DNA from: Lingula anatina
Taxonomy: Eukaryota; Brachiopoda; Lingulata; Lingulida; Lingulidae
DNA: 64,000 bases
Assembly: GCF_001039355.2 (NCBI RefSeq)
Contig: NW_019775557.1
Location: forward strand, 109,398-173,397
Reading direction: 5' to 3'
Shown piece by piece: positions 15,501-26,900 of the stretch. A model generated the notes under the pieces. It saw only the letters and a program-made list of their open reading frames with translations. It made no database searches and had not been told where the DNA came from. Every line of letters begins with the position of its first letter. Position 1 is the first letter of the stretch. Both the position numbers and the translations under genes were made by a program.

Positions 15501-18500
15501 AATCATGGGTTGGTTGGCAGTTCTGACGTGATCCAGCGGTTCTTTTATTACCCACAGCCATGCAAGAATTGCTCAACAGATCATCTGGAAAATTTTGTTT
15601 TCTACCATGTTACGCTGAACACTCTGCCCTAACCAACCAATTTCATCATTTGCAAGGCGGGTAAGATTTGCCTGCCAGATCACCTGGAAAGTGTCACTGC
15701 GGTACACTAGTTCAGTAATGACGTTATGTACACTACAACAAGTGGGTCATGAAAATCTGTAGAATCATATCTGTTCTTCATTAGCCTTTATTAGCAGGCT
15801 TTGTTTTAGCTCCTCTCTTTCTCTCTCTTTCTCTCTCTCTTGGGATATTTATTTTCCTTTTGCAATTTTTTTTTTAGAATCTTTTATTTTATGGCAATTT
15901 TATGCCATATAAGTTTAAGTGAAGAAATCGCGTTTGAATATTATTTTTATTTATGTATTTAATTAATTAATTATTTATTTATTTTGGTTATGGTAGCATA
16001 AATTTCTCTTGCAATATTTTGTCAGTTCTTCTGAGCAGAATGAATTAGTTTACACCTTATGTGAATTTATGAAATGGAAGCCAGTATTTAAGAGACTTTC
16101 CCATTGAATGCACCTCCAGTGACTGACTCCAAAAACCACAACAAGTTGTTCTCATGTAGAGAGACACAAAGCTTTCATTTCATGCTTATGATCTTGTGAA
16201 AAATCTTACGAAAAAAGCATGCCTTCATTAGGCGCCAATGTGTCCAAAGCTCTCGTTGTCGCATGCTGTCTTGTTAGAATCAAACCATGCATGACAGTAA
16301 GATATCCCGCGGGCACAAGCACTTTGTTCTGGGATGAGTGCTGCACGGTGGGACTCCTGTCACGCATCATTCGCATGAATGGTGATGTCATACGAGCACA
16401 TTATTAGCCCCAGGGTTAGAGGCATTGTGGCAGGAAGCCCCGTCAGCGGGTGTCCAGCTTACCTAATATGGCATATCTGTTGGCCAGGTTTGAGTTAAAG
16501 ATTATAGCAATTCTGGAGACCCTTAAAATTTAAAACTACAACACCTGTAAAAAAATCAAAAATCCACATCCAGTTTGAAAGATAAATGGTCTCTTGTTGA
16601 TTCTTAAAAAATTCATGTATAGTTATACATGAAAATAAATGATTAAAAGTCCCTTTTATCCTTTAAAGAAATAATGTATTATTATGGTAACCCTGAAATT
16701 AATTTCTTAATTTTTTCTAGTTTTAAGGATGTTTAACTTTGTGATTTGAAGTGGATTACCTAAAACTTAACCACACAAACTACAATAGTGATCAACAAAT
16801 CTTTATTCAACTGCGTGTATGGTCCAAATGAGACTGTCAAGAAAGGTATCGTCATACAGAGACAAGGTGTGTCAGGTCAATGCCACTTTAGACTGGTATT
16901 TGGTCTAAATTGCACTCTCAGACAGCTGTATTATAAGAAAATTATGACTATCTTAATGGCAGCTAACGAGGCAAATCTGACATCTTTCTGCTTTTTAAAG
17001 CCATCACTGATAAAGCCCGGTTGATTCAGGTATAGCTGCTAGAAGACTGAGACTTTGTAATCAATATTAATCTGTGAAGATCGAGGTTAGTTGTCACGCT
17101 TTTAGCTTGTCATCTTCTTTCTTTAGGATGTAGTCTCGGGAGAGTGGTAGGTTATTACAGCGGAATGACAGAGCATTCCGTTGGGATAAGCTTGAATGAG
17201 CTGTAACTAAATACAGCACGAGGAGGAGATGAGACCTTTAGTGGTTCAATTCTTTTCTGATAATGAGAGAAGCGTGAGGTTATTTCTCAGTTGCTTTCTC
17301 GTATCTGGTAGCTTTTTCTGCTGTTTTATCAGTCAGACTTTCAGCAAACTACAAAAAAAAATGTTTCTCAAACAGGTGTTGCATCTGTATATCTGTGGTT
17401 CAAAAGCAAGTTGCCTTACTCATTTTTGAACAGCAGGTATACAAGTTTCTTGAAAAACATGAACTGATTGAAGTAAATGGGGTGTTTGGAATATTTGAAT
17501 CATTGTTATAATTTTTTTATTAAGTCGGCTGTAAAGTGAGGGTTATCCAAATGACAAGCTTTGGCATCATTCAGGCAAAAACTAGCTGAAGAGATGTGAA
17601 AAGAAAAGTCAATTTTGCCAGCTAAGCCAGTCCCAAATTGCAATCCTTGTAAGAAATTAAAAGACTAGTATAAAATCCCAAGAAGTTCCAGGCCATTAAG
17701 CATGAGATAATTTCTAGAATCATCATTAAGAACTGTGACAAGTGTGTGCTACTGGGGGCAGACCATTTTCATGCCCTTGAATATCTAGGAAATCTTTAAT
17801 AGCTGATTTTTAAATGAATTAATGAGTAGAAGCATTCATAAGACATTAAAATTTGAAAAAAAAACATGGCATTATGTTTTTTCCTACTTTTTATTATAGT
17901 TGAGCAGTTTTATGAATATATAGAAAGAAAGCATGACAATTGGAAATAGAATATTGGAATTATAAAAGCACTTAGAGACCATGGACTTCAATGCTTGTTT
18001 TGAATAATTATTGATTATTAATTAGTTAATGAATCACCACCAAAATAAAATGGATTGTAAGTTAGCCCATTTCTGACCTATCCTGAAAATTTGATCAAAA
18101 TCTGTCCTACACTTTTTGAGTTTGGCTGTCTTACCAATTAATGCAAAAGACATAATCATCTGAGCAAAGGTAATAAGTAAAAGGACATACTCTAATTATT
18201 CATATGTCTGTGACTCAAAAGATATTGCGTCTACATAGAAGATGTTTTATAGCAGGAAAAAAGAAAGCAAGTTACCATTTTGTCTTTCTTTCGTGATGTG
18301 GTTTGGTTGGAAAGAGATATTAAGGATACATAACAAGCTTGTATTTGATACTTTGTCGCAAGGAAGGATTGCTTTTTGCTTCATTAGTCATGATACATGG
18401 TATCTATTCATGACATTATGTCTGAAAATCTACACCTCAGTGGAGTTACCAAGAATACGTACCGTGTTAGTTTACTTTTTTTACGCTTTGTTTGTTCCGC

Positions 18501-20768
18501 CAAGTTGACATGATTTGTTCTAGTGGTATGACATGTAAGTACTTGATGGTTGTATGACAGTAGACAATTAGAAGTGCAAACATTTTCACTGGCAATTTTT
18601 CCTGTATATAAATATATTATTAGTATAATTGTATCAATCTACTATATATGCAGGCAGCAGGAAGTGCTTTTGTTCTTTTTATATAAGAATGAGAATTTTT
18701 CTATACTGAGAGTGCAATGGAGATCTTTTTTTTTTTTTTTTTCAGAAAATTAGCCATGCATTTTTTTTCTTTTTTTTTCCTTTTTTCAGGCACAAAAATG
18801 TCCTTTTTTGCCTGAAAAACTAAAACAAGGACTCGACGTTGTTTATTTCCAAAAACAGTATTACGTGGCCATGTCTTAGACTTGTTATGTATCAAGGTGT
18901 CAAGGCCATACAAAGATACAATAAGGCAGCAAACGTCTTACCAGCTGAACACCTATGTCACAAACATTCTACAAGATGTATTCCTTCGTGAGAGAAAAGT
19001 TGCTGTCGTCTAATTCAAAAAATTTTCTTTGGTTTTCAGGTGGGAAAAATATAAATCAATATGGTCGAATCTTCACCAATGGCCGCCCCTTGCCTGACCA
19101 TCTTCGTGTCCAGATACTGCAGCTGGCGCTGCAAGGCACGCGACCGTGTGAGATTAGTCGCCAACTGCAGGTCTCTCATGGATGTGTCAGCAAGATTCTT
19201 AACAGGTGAGTTTTTTATTGTTATATTTTTGACATTATCATTGATAAGTTTTTGTTTGTTTGGTTTTTTAGGTCCAAATGTTCATTAGAGCTTACTTTAT
19301 ATTGTTTTTATATAATGGATTGAAAACTCACTATTAAAATCAACTATATTTGGTACAAAGCACCTGAGATTTGGCTTGTGTGCATTCTTTGGGACTAAAA
19401 AATAAATAATAAACATAACTAATATGATACATGACGTGTACTAGTACCCAAAAAGGCACATGATGTCAAAAATGCACACTAAATAACATTATGAAGATTG
19501 TGTCTGTATAGTGCAGCTTCTAAAGTGTCTAATATTTTTACAAACTTCTTCAGTGTTTTAATATGGACTGATTGATATTTAATTAACTTGACTTTAACTA
19601 AGGTATGAGATTAAAACCAAACTGGTTGAAAAAAAAAATGTTATACAAAGTGTGTCTGATAAGGAATTATGGGTGCTTTGGAATAATCTTTCTCTCACAT
19701 ATTTTCACTAAATTGATGATTGTGATTGATCCAAATATGTTCTCTAAAATTTCATTACTGTTTTCAAAGCAAATTATACCTCACATTTCATAATGGTTTA
19801 TGTGCTGTTGTGAACCTAAGTATTGTAGAACCTCTCTTTTCAAATATGGTATTTGTTATGACTGCAGTACCACAAAATTTTCGTAGTACTGGTTCAGTGA
19901 GATGTTGCACTTAAGAAATTTTATTTTATAAATCCTGTCTGAATATATATCTATGACTTATGTACAAGTTGTCATTATTTGAGCAGATATTGATTATTAC
20001 TTTATTTCCCTTGTCATCAAAGTAATCGTGTATTCACCATTATGGCAAGTCCTGAAAAAAATTAATCATAAAAAATTCCTACATGTCAAGTGGATGTTTT
20101 ACATATTTTGTGAATTTCATTTCCACTCAGGTTTCGCAGAACAGGCAGCATCAATCCAGGTCAAATTGGGGGCAGTAAGCCAAAGGTCACGACCCCAGAC
20201 GTAGTGAACAAGGTCAAGGACTACAAGATGGAAAACCCGCAGATGTTCGCCTGGGAGATACGACAGAGGTGTGTATCTGCTCCTGCTTGGTTGGTTGTTT
20301 AATTTTTAGGTTTATTTTTGCCAAGAGCTGAATACAAGCACGTAAAGCTGGAGATGTAAAGCAGTGCCGCATTAAGATTTATTTTTATTGATTTTCTAAA
20401 GAGAAGGAACATAGTTTAAAGATTGCAGTTTGCCTGATTACACATTGACCAATTATTGTCACCTCATAGGTAAGATAGAGAAGGGCCATCTTGTAATAAG
20501 TATTAATGAGAATTAATTATATGTTCTCTTGGCAAAGGTCTGTGCTGTCTGATTGCTTTTTTAATTAAACATCCAACTTTTGAGAATACTCCTTATAGGC
20601 CGCTACCTCATGTTGATATGTTTTTCATCCACTAAAATAGCTTTTACTTATCAGCAGTACATATTTTTAATGAGCAAAATGGATTTAAATTATTCTATTG
20701 TAGTTTATTTTATCTACAGATCATATCACTTTTAATTTTATACTTTTATATATAAATATGACAATAAA

Positions 20769-20801
<33 letters not shown>

Positions 20802-23800
20802 GGCTTTTGGGTGAAGGCATCTGCAATGAGAAGTCTGTCCCCAGCATAAGCTCAATCAATAGGATCATCCGAGACAAATCTCTAGTCCAGAAGAAATACA
20901 ATGCAGCATTACTACATGGCTCATTAAATGGAGGAAGCCCCGGTGCTAGCACAGCAGATGACACACAGGTACTTGGAAAATATCTTTTATTTGTAAAAAT
21001 AGACAAGGTTTCAAGGCTTGTTATATGTGAAGTTTCAAAGAAATTAAGTTAGAAGAATCTTCTTCATCATTATAATTTTAAAAAAGAAATGGTCACATTT
21101 TATTTTTGAACAAATTTTAATATTTTAAATGTGGTAGAAATGGATAAGGTTTTTGGACCATGTACTAGTAATCTGTTAATTTTAAAAAAGTAACTATGTT
21201 AGATTAATGTTTATGATCATCACTAGCTTAAAAAAGAATGGGCAGATTTTTTTAATTCATTTATTTATTTATTTATTTATTTTGACCATATTTTCACTAG
21301 TCCCTTCTTAAATTGTTAATGATCTGTTAGTCAGTATACCCCAAGTAAGACATTGACCAAACAATTGGACTTGCTGCACTTTCCACAACTGACAGTAATT
21401 AAAAATAGATGCTTTGAAAACATTTTTCCTTCTGTAAAATGGAAAAGATTTTTGCATTGTGCAGTCTGTGATATTTGAAAGTTTCATTTCTCGTCGTGGA
21501 GATATTTTTTTCTGAATCATGAAAGGGAGGATGGTATAAGAATGATAAAATGACAATTTTTCTGCCACTGAACATGCAGACGCACAGCATTTGATGAAAT
21601 GGCATAGAATAAATAAATGAATAAATAAATAAATATGTATTTGCATTTCTAGCGCTCTTTTTCACCTGATGACTTGGATGAATCAATCAATTTGGATGAT
21701 GAAGAGCTGGCTAAGGAATTAGAAGCGCAACGAGCATTTTTAGAATATCAGAAATTCTGGCTGCACCAGCAAGCTTCCATCAATGGATACGCACAGGAAA
21801 TGATGAAAAATTACGAGAAGTTTCGACCACAAGGGCAGACAGAAAATACCGGTGTAAAGGTTGAAAAGGAATCTGCCCAATCAGGTATTGTCTGATTAGT
21901 ATTTACACAATAGAAAAGGGCATTTGTATTTTATGAAAAGATTGACCATCTGTTGATTGAAATAGATCCAGGATGATAGAAACAAAAATCAAATACAGTC
22001 TGAGCTGAAAAAAAGTCAATTATAGATCAGTTGATATATTGTAGATGTATACTTAAAATACTCTTCATATTAAAGGTTCAAAAAGACCAGATGCTGCACC
22101 TCCAAACAGCAAAGAAGCTGGACCAGCAGTTCCATTTTCTGCAGGGATGCATCCTGCTTTTCTGAGACAAATGGGAATGGCTGGCCTCTATGACCCATCC
22201 ATATTGGAAATGCACATGCGTGCACAGCAGCAAGCAATGCGAGCTGAAAACCCAGAAGACTTGGCCAGAATGTCATCCCAGGTGTTAAACATCCCCCAGT
22301 TGACTGGACCACAAAAAGATAAAAATCCTCCTGGTACTTCTCAGATTTTACCCAAAGTGTCACCAGCTCCGTTGGTGACCTCCACTGGACCCCCCAATCC
22401 TCTTCCCCCGTATCCTACAGCAGATTTACTCACTCAGCGACGGCAGGAAATCAATGGGCTGAAACCCAAGGTTGATGCTAATGATGAGGGCAGTGACTTC
22501 ACATCCAATACACGTAAACGTAAAGGCACACCCTTTAAGGTGGCCACCACACCTCCAGATGGTGCTGATGTCCAAGACAGGCTGTCAGACCGCGATAAAG
22601 ATGGCAGTCATCATGCTTCACTGATGTCAACCACTCATTCTGAGATCAAGAAAAAGCCAAGGAGAATGTTGCCTGATTATTTAACATCAAAGCCAAGGCC
22701 TGATATCTCCAGCATTGCAGCAGGACCAACAACGAATGGCCAGCAGAAGGAACCCAACATCCCAAAGGATCAAAATGCTTCTAGTCCTACGAAAGAAAAA
22801 AACATAACAGTTATTGCTCAACAAGGATTTCCACACGGGAATGTTGCCTCTGGATTTCAGCGAAGCCAACAAGAACATGCTCTTCTGAACTCATTGACCT
22901 CTGCAGACATTCCATATCTTGGAGGTGCAAATACAGCATCGCTGAGTAAAATGTTGCCCCACAATAACATTGGTGGTTTGCCGAATGTGTCTGCTGCCCC
23001 TGGTCTTACTCAGACCAGTAGTTCACTGGGGGCAGCACAGATTTTGATTCTCAATGGAGAAGGGCATGAAATCATCCCTGTAGGAAGTGGCCACTGGATT
23101 GTCAAAGATGAAGTAAAATTAATACGTTGTGCACGCTCCTTGTCAGACAGTCTTAATGTTGTGCATTCAAGTAGGGCACTTATGCAGCAGGCCGCCGCAG
23201 CTGCTGCAGCTTCAGCCCAACTCAGCCATTTTTCTTCACTTATGGATTCCAAAAAGGTTGCTGACAGCAATACAAGTGAGTCGGTATTGAGTCAGGTGCT
23301 AGCCAAAAGTGCCCCTGTCACTCCTGCTTTGGGTTCCCCAACCAGAAGCCAAAAAGTTGCAGCTATCTCTACTACACTGTCAGAACAGGGAGGCTCCCCA
23401 GACTGTCAAAAAGAACAAAATTCTCATGATGACACTACCCTGCAATCTCATAAAGACAGTAGTAATACAGCAGGTAATTGCGCAGTTGGAGAGAAACAAG
23501 AATGCCCACAACACCTTCAAGACAAATCGAGCATTGAGGGTATATCAAAAGTCAATCAGAACTGCCTACCAAGCAAAAGCAGCCATGAGTCACATGTGGA
23601 GGATTTTGAAGCCGGACGCCAAGGACCCAAGTCACCAGAGGGCACCACTGAAAATGAGAACAGGCACCTAAGTCCACACCTTTCACCAGACCGACCAAAT
23701 TCTTCAACGCAGAATTTCCCAGAATCCCCAGGACCCATGGGCCACGGCCTGGCCCACTATCTGTCCCAGTTGGCGATGTCGGGCCAAATCCCGTTCGACA

Positions 23801-23964
23801 TTTTGCAGAACCTTACACAGCTGGCAAAACTCAGTGCAACAAACAATGCCAACCAAGCTATTGTGACATCGCAAGGGTCTGAAGTTGCAGGAGGGAGCAA
23901 TAGTTTCAGAAGCAATAAAGTTGGAGGGGGTGTGATCACAGAAACTGTTGAGAGCCTCGACTGA
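5..23964 (+). CDS. Pax-family paired-domain transcription factor, six exons, 1064 aa
   Basis: Predicted nuclear DNA-binding protein. Exons read at 5-608, 19040-19205, 20131-20268, 20803-20968, 21653-21884 and 22076-23964; all introns are GT-AG, and phases (1, 2, 2, 0, 1) join without a break to give 1064 residues. The paired domain is complete, about residues 203-328: the PAI half carries [25 protein letters not shown] and [11 protein letters not shown], the RED half carries FAWEIR and [14 protein letters not shown]. The 201-residue N-terminus is Ser/acid rich and ends in a basic RKRSRH run just before the domain. I see no homeodomain and no clear octapeptide, as in Pox neuro or Pax1/9 types, but the protein is far longer than those. 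Pax identity is certain; the class (Pox neuro, eyegone-like, or another divergent group) is not, since several normally fixed paired-domain positions differ (INQYGRIF instead of VNQLGGVF). That exon 1 belongs to the gene is inferred from matching phase. Confidence 0.88.
6085..6109. repeat. (AT)n microsatellite
   Basis: Short AT dinucleotide run following a poly-A stretch, inside the Pax intron. Confidence 0.95.
12491..12562. repeat. (AT)36 microsatellite
   Basis: 72 bases of pure AT dinucleotide repeat in the Pax intron. It produces spurious Ile-Tyr open frames on both strands. Confidence 0.98.
13954..14495 (+). mobile_element. LTR-like element: 100-bp direct repeats around a TATA/AATAAA module
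   Basis: Bases 13954-14053 recur almost exactly at 14396-14495 (period 442). The one difference I see is T versus A near the 3' end. The 342 bp between them contains TATAAAAG at 14297-14304 and, about 80 bp further on, AATAAA at 14381, the order expected of an LTR promoter and polyadenylation site. It is best read as a remnant of about 1.2 tandem copies of a 442-bp LTR or pLTR. No reverse transcriptase lies nearby. It could instead be a simple satellite duplication. Confidence 0.5.
16200..16480. promoter_or_regulatory. GC-richer intronic island with a paired-domain-like site
   Basis: This stretch is clearly richer in G+C and CpG than the flanking intron, and open frames run through it on both strands (16206-16391 and 16219-16407), as happens in constrained or CpG-rich DNA. 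It contains GTCACGCATCATTC at about 16359-16372, close to the published Pax6 paired-domain consensus core TTCACGCWTSA. A second core match, GTCACGCTT, lies at 17093-17101. The enhancer role is inference. Confidence 0.3.
19040..19205 (+). CDS. Pax-like gene, exon 2 (PAI half of paired domain)
   Basis: Acceptor TTTTCAG at 19039 and donor CAG|GTGAG after 19205. Encodes residues 202-256 plus two bases, from [11 protein letters not shown] to [10 protein letters not shown], i.e. the beta-turn and first three helices of the paired domain. Confidence 0.93.
20131..20268 (+). CDS. Pax-like gene, exon 3 (paired-domain linker and RED start)
   Basis: Acceptor TTCCACTCAG, donor AGAG|GTGTG. Encodes the remainder of codon 257 through residue 302: [10 protein letters not shown], the linker [11 protein letters not shown], and the helix ending in MFAWEIRQ. 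Confidence 0.93.
20772..20802 (+). repeat. (ATT)n microsatellite ending at the exon 4 splice acceptor
   Basis: About ten ATT units whose last bases, TTAG, form the 3' splice site of exon 4. There is no normal pyrimidine tract. Confidence 0.92.
20803..20968 (+). CDS. Pax-like gene, exon 4 (RED half of paired domain)
   Basis: The acceptor AG at 20801-20802 ends an (ATT)n run instead of a pyrimidine tract; donor CAG|GTACTT follows 20968. It encodes residues 303-358, including [14 protein letters not shown], the recognition helix of the RED subdomain, then a Gly/Ser-rich tail. Confidence 0.92.
21653..21884 (+). CDS. Pax-like gene, exon 5 (acidic/helical linker)
   Basis: Acceptor GCATTTCTAG, donor TCAG|GTATTG. 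Encodes residues 359-435 plus one base. An acidic start ([19 protein letters not shown]) leads into a likely amphipathic helix rich in Gln, Leu and aromatic residues. This is where a homeodomain might begin in other Pax classes; none is present. Confidence 0.85.
22076..23964 (+). CDS. Pax-like gene, exon 6 (long C-terminal region)
   Basis: Acceptor ATTAAAG at 22075; stop TGA at 23962-23964. Encodes residues 437-1064. Mostly low complexity (Ser, Pro, Gln, Asn). Visible landmarks are basic clusters [10 protein letters not shown] (about 581-590) and KKKPRR (about 627-632), a non-repetitive hydrophobic segment [15 protein letters not shown] followed by [13 protein letters not shown] (about 758-785), and a polyalanine run (about 808-814). 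The 758-785 segment looks like a folded element and I do not recognise it. Transactivation function is inferred from composition only. Confidence 0.85.
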
Positions 23965-26900
23965 CAAATTTACTGCAACGAGTACGAAAAAATGTCTTAA
24001 CATAATTACTGCAATTAGTTGAAAAATCATAAAAGATGCATATGATTTTGATTACTAAGTGAACAGCAGGTAAATTATTTCAAAATAGAAAATACATGGA
24101 TGTACATGTAAAAAGCATAGATGTTTTTTAAATTCAAAAATATAATGTTCACCCGGGTAAATACTTGCCAGCCATATTACTTGAGATACTGAAATCTCTT
24201 GTAGAACATAAATGGGTAGATAAATGGTGCTCACTAGAAACTCTAACAGTTGGATGGAGTAGCTCATCAGAAAATGGATATTTAATTAGTACGTTTTACA
24301 CTAAATAAAATAGAATATGGTAGACCAGCAGGTGATTCTAGTAAGATACAGGATGTGTACAGAAAGGCCAATAACTGCCCATTAATGTAAGTGAAAAAGA
24401 AGGTCATGAAAAGTGACTGAAAGTCAGTAAAATGGGGTCAAGGCCAATAGGAGATAGAAGAAAATAAGCAGATCATTGCGACCAATAAACTTTAATCAAG
24501 GGAAATCCTATCTCTGTGAAAATTTACCAGTTTGGTGAAGATGACATCTTCACAGAATGCCCTTCAGTACATATCAAACTTTGTTTTGGGGCAATGAGAT
24601 CATGACTATATGTTGAGTTCTATGTAGTGTGAGGCACAGTTCAGCATCATATCATGTGCTCATATCACCAAGTCCATTTAATATATGAAGTCAGAATTAA
24701 ACATGGACAAGTAATAATATCTAGGAAGGCAGCAAATTTTGCAATGGTAATTTGTAGATTTAGATCTAGTTTAACAAACTCTATATTTAAAATGTTTTGC
24801 GTTTTTAAGAAATATCAATGACACATGATCTTTGATTTGCTGTATTAATGAAATGATATTTGTTAGAAATTTATAAAATCATGCATACCTGGGGATAAGT
24901 ATTTTTTGAAATAGTCATTTTTTGCCATGGGACACACACTGAAGATAATATTCAATACCCAATGACAATGGGTCCAGCCTTGGTTAAGTTCCTACAATAT
25001 TTTATAGCGTTCTGTAAAATTGCAGCATCAGCAGCATTATTGTTGTATATAATCATAAATTAGATATTTGGTTCTGTATGTTGTAACAATCAAATGTTCA
25101 CGATGCTATACCTGTATGTGTAATCGTCGTCCGTGTTTACAACATGTCGGTATGCTGATACACGCATGCACTTGTAATGCACGAGTCTTTGTACAGTTCA
25201 CAAGCGCGCCGTCACAGCATTGTCTTGCCATTATATTTTACACTAAGGACTTACAAAGTAGATGTAATGTTATTGTACGTGCCCTCACATGTTGAACTTG
25301 TATGCTAACAGTAGATTACTTGAAACATTTACCTGGGTACGTAGCAAGCTCCAATATATTACTCATTTACAGTTCTTTCAGCTTTTTGTGTACCTCATTT
25401 TTATCGTGGTATACAGATTTTAAGCCCCCTCAGCTTTAATTATGAGAAGCATTATTATGTTATAGTATACATGTATTCAGATTTGTTTATTGTAAGATAT
25501 TTTAACTCTTACTAGCACTACTGCAGTATTTTTTTCTTGCACTTTTTGCATAGATTTTGTCCTGATGGACAGACCAAGTACAATCAAGTGATTTTAATCA
25601 CTGTTAGAGCATTTTTCTTTGTTTCCCAGACTTCAACTGATTTTAATAACAGAAATCCATGTTTTTATTTTTTTTTTTCTCTTTGCTGAAATCGAGTTGA
25701 ACGTTCCCACCAAACAGTTCGAAGTATTTTTGTAGTAATTAGTTTGTTGGTATGTAATTTTTAATCCAGGTTTTAATTAGTTGATGTTTTCATGAAACGA
25801 TGATTTTGGACAATGAGTGGATCTTTATTTTTGATGGTTAAAAAATGAGTCACCATAACAAATGTTTTAGTAATGGGCACTTACATTATATTGTGTAGTT
25901 AGTGCAGATAATGTCTAGTATTTTTATATTATTGTTGTATTATCCATTGCCTCTGTTCATCCATATCATTTCAATATTTGACTTCTGATGTTACAAGTAT
26001 GTAAGGGAAAAAAGAACAAGTGTAGAATTTTGATTTCCATGGTAACCATTACGGTTGCTGTGGTTACGGTGAGGAAGAGTAGGGGGTGTGGTCATCCAGC
26101 AATAAGGTACCAAGTCGTGTTTGCAACCAGGTTGTGACAGATCAACATGAGCAGTGAATCTGCACACTTTGTGATTTGAATTGTAAACTGCAGAAAGCCA
26201 ATCAAATCCTGCGTTGCCACCTCCCTCCCCCTCCGACATCCCATCGCCAGTTTAATTGAATTCAACTAATCGCTACCAAAGGCCTTCTAAATGCTATAGC
26301 TTTTTCAATTTTTTTTTTACCTCTGTGATGAACTATCCACCCTTATGTAACTACCCCACCCCTTAACAAACAAGCAAAGCTGTACAGGAGATAATTGTTA
26401 GGTTGGTTCTTTGATTTTGGAACAGCAGGAAGGGCCCACGGTGGAGAGAAGAATTTAACCAGGTGTCATGAGATTGGCTTCCTGCAGTATCTTATTTCAC
26501 AGCCTGCTGATATAGAATGTTCAAAGTTGAGAAGTCACATGAGGACTGGAAAAGTCTCTGTATGATTTTAGAGTACAGCCTGCGATAGTGTGGCTTCACA
26601 ACTTGTGTCCTTTCATACCAGATTTGAACTTGGCAGGAATGGTTGCTGTCTTGGATATTGTCAAAACACAGTCGTTAACATCACACACACTTGCAACCTG
26701 TTTTTAAGGTGTAGAATATGGTTTTCTCAACTGCATTTGAATTTTCAGATGTTGTTGAATATAAAATTTAAAACTTGAGAGAAAAGACTACAGGTCTTTG
26801 CCATTTGAGATTCTATGTGACTCCTGCATGATGGTATACGGTATTGGAAATAATCCCCCACCCCTGCCTCTCTCCTCACCCCCACCCCCATCATTTAGAG

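Larger units (their letters stand above)
609..19039 (+). other. First intron of the Pax-like gene
   Basis: 18.4 kb of AT-rich DNA between the exon 1 donor and the exon 2 acceptor. I see no convincing exon on either strand; open frames here are short and lack coding character. It holds (AT)n runs at 6085-6109 and 12491-12562, an LTR-like repeat at 13954-14495, GC-richer islands near 8000-8240, 15400-15740 and 16200-16480, and otherwise nothing I can name. Confidence 0.7.
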
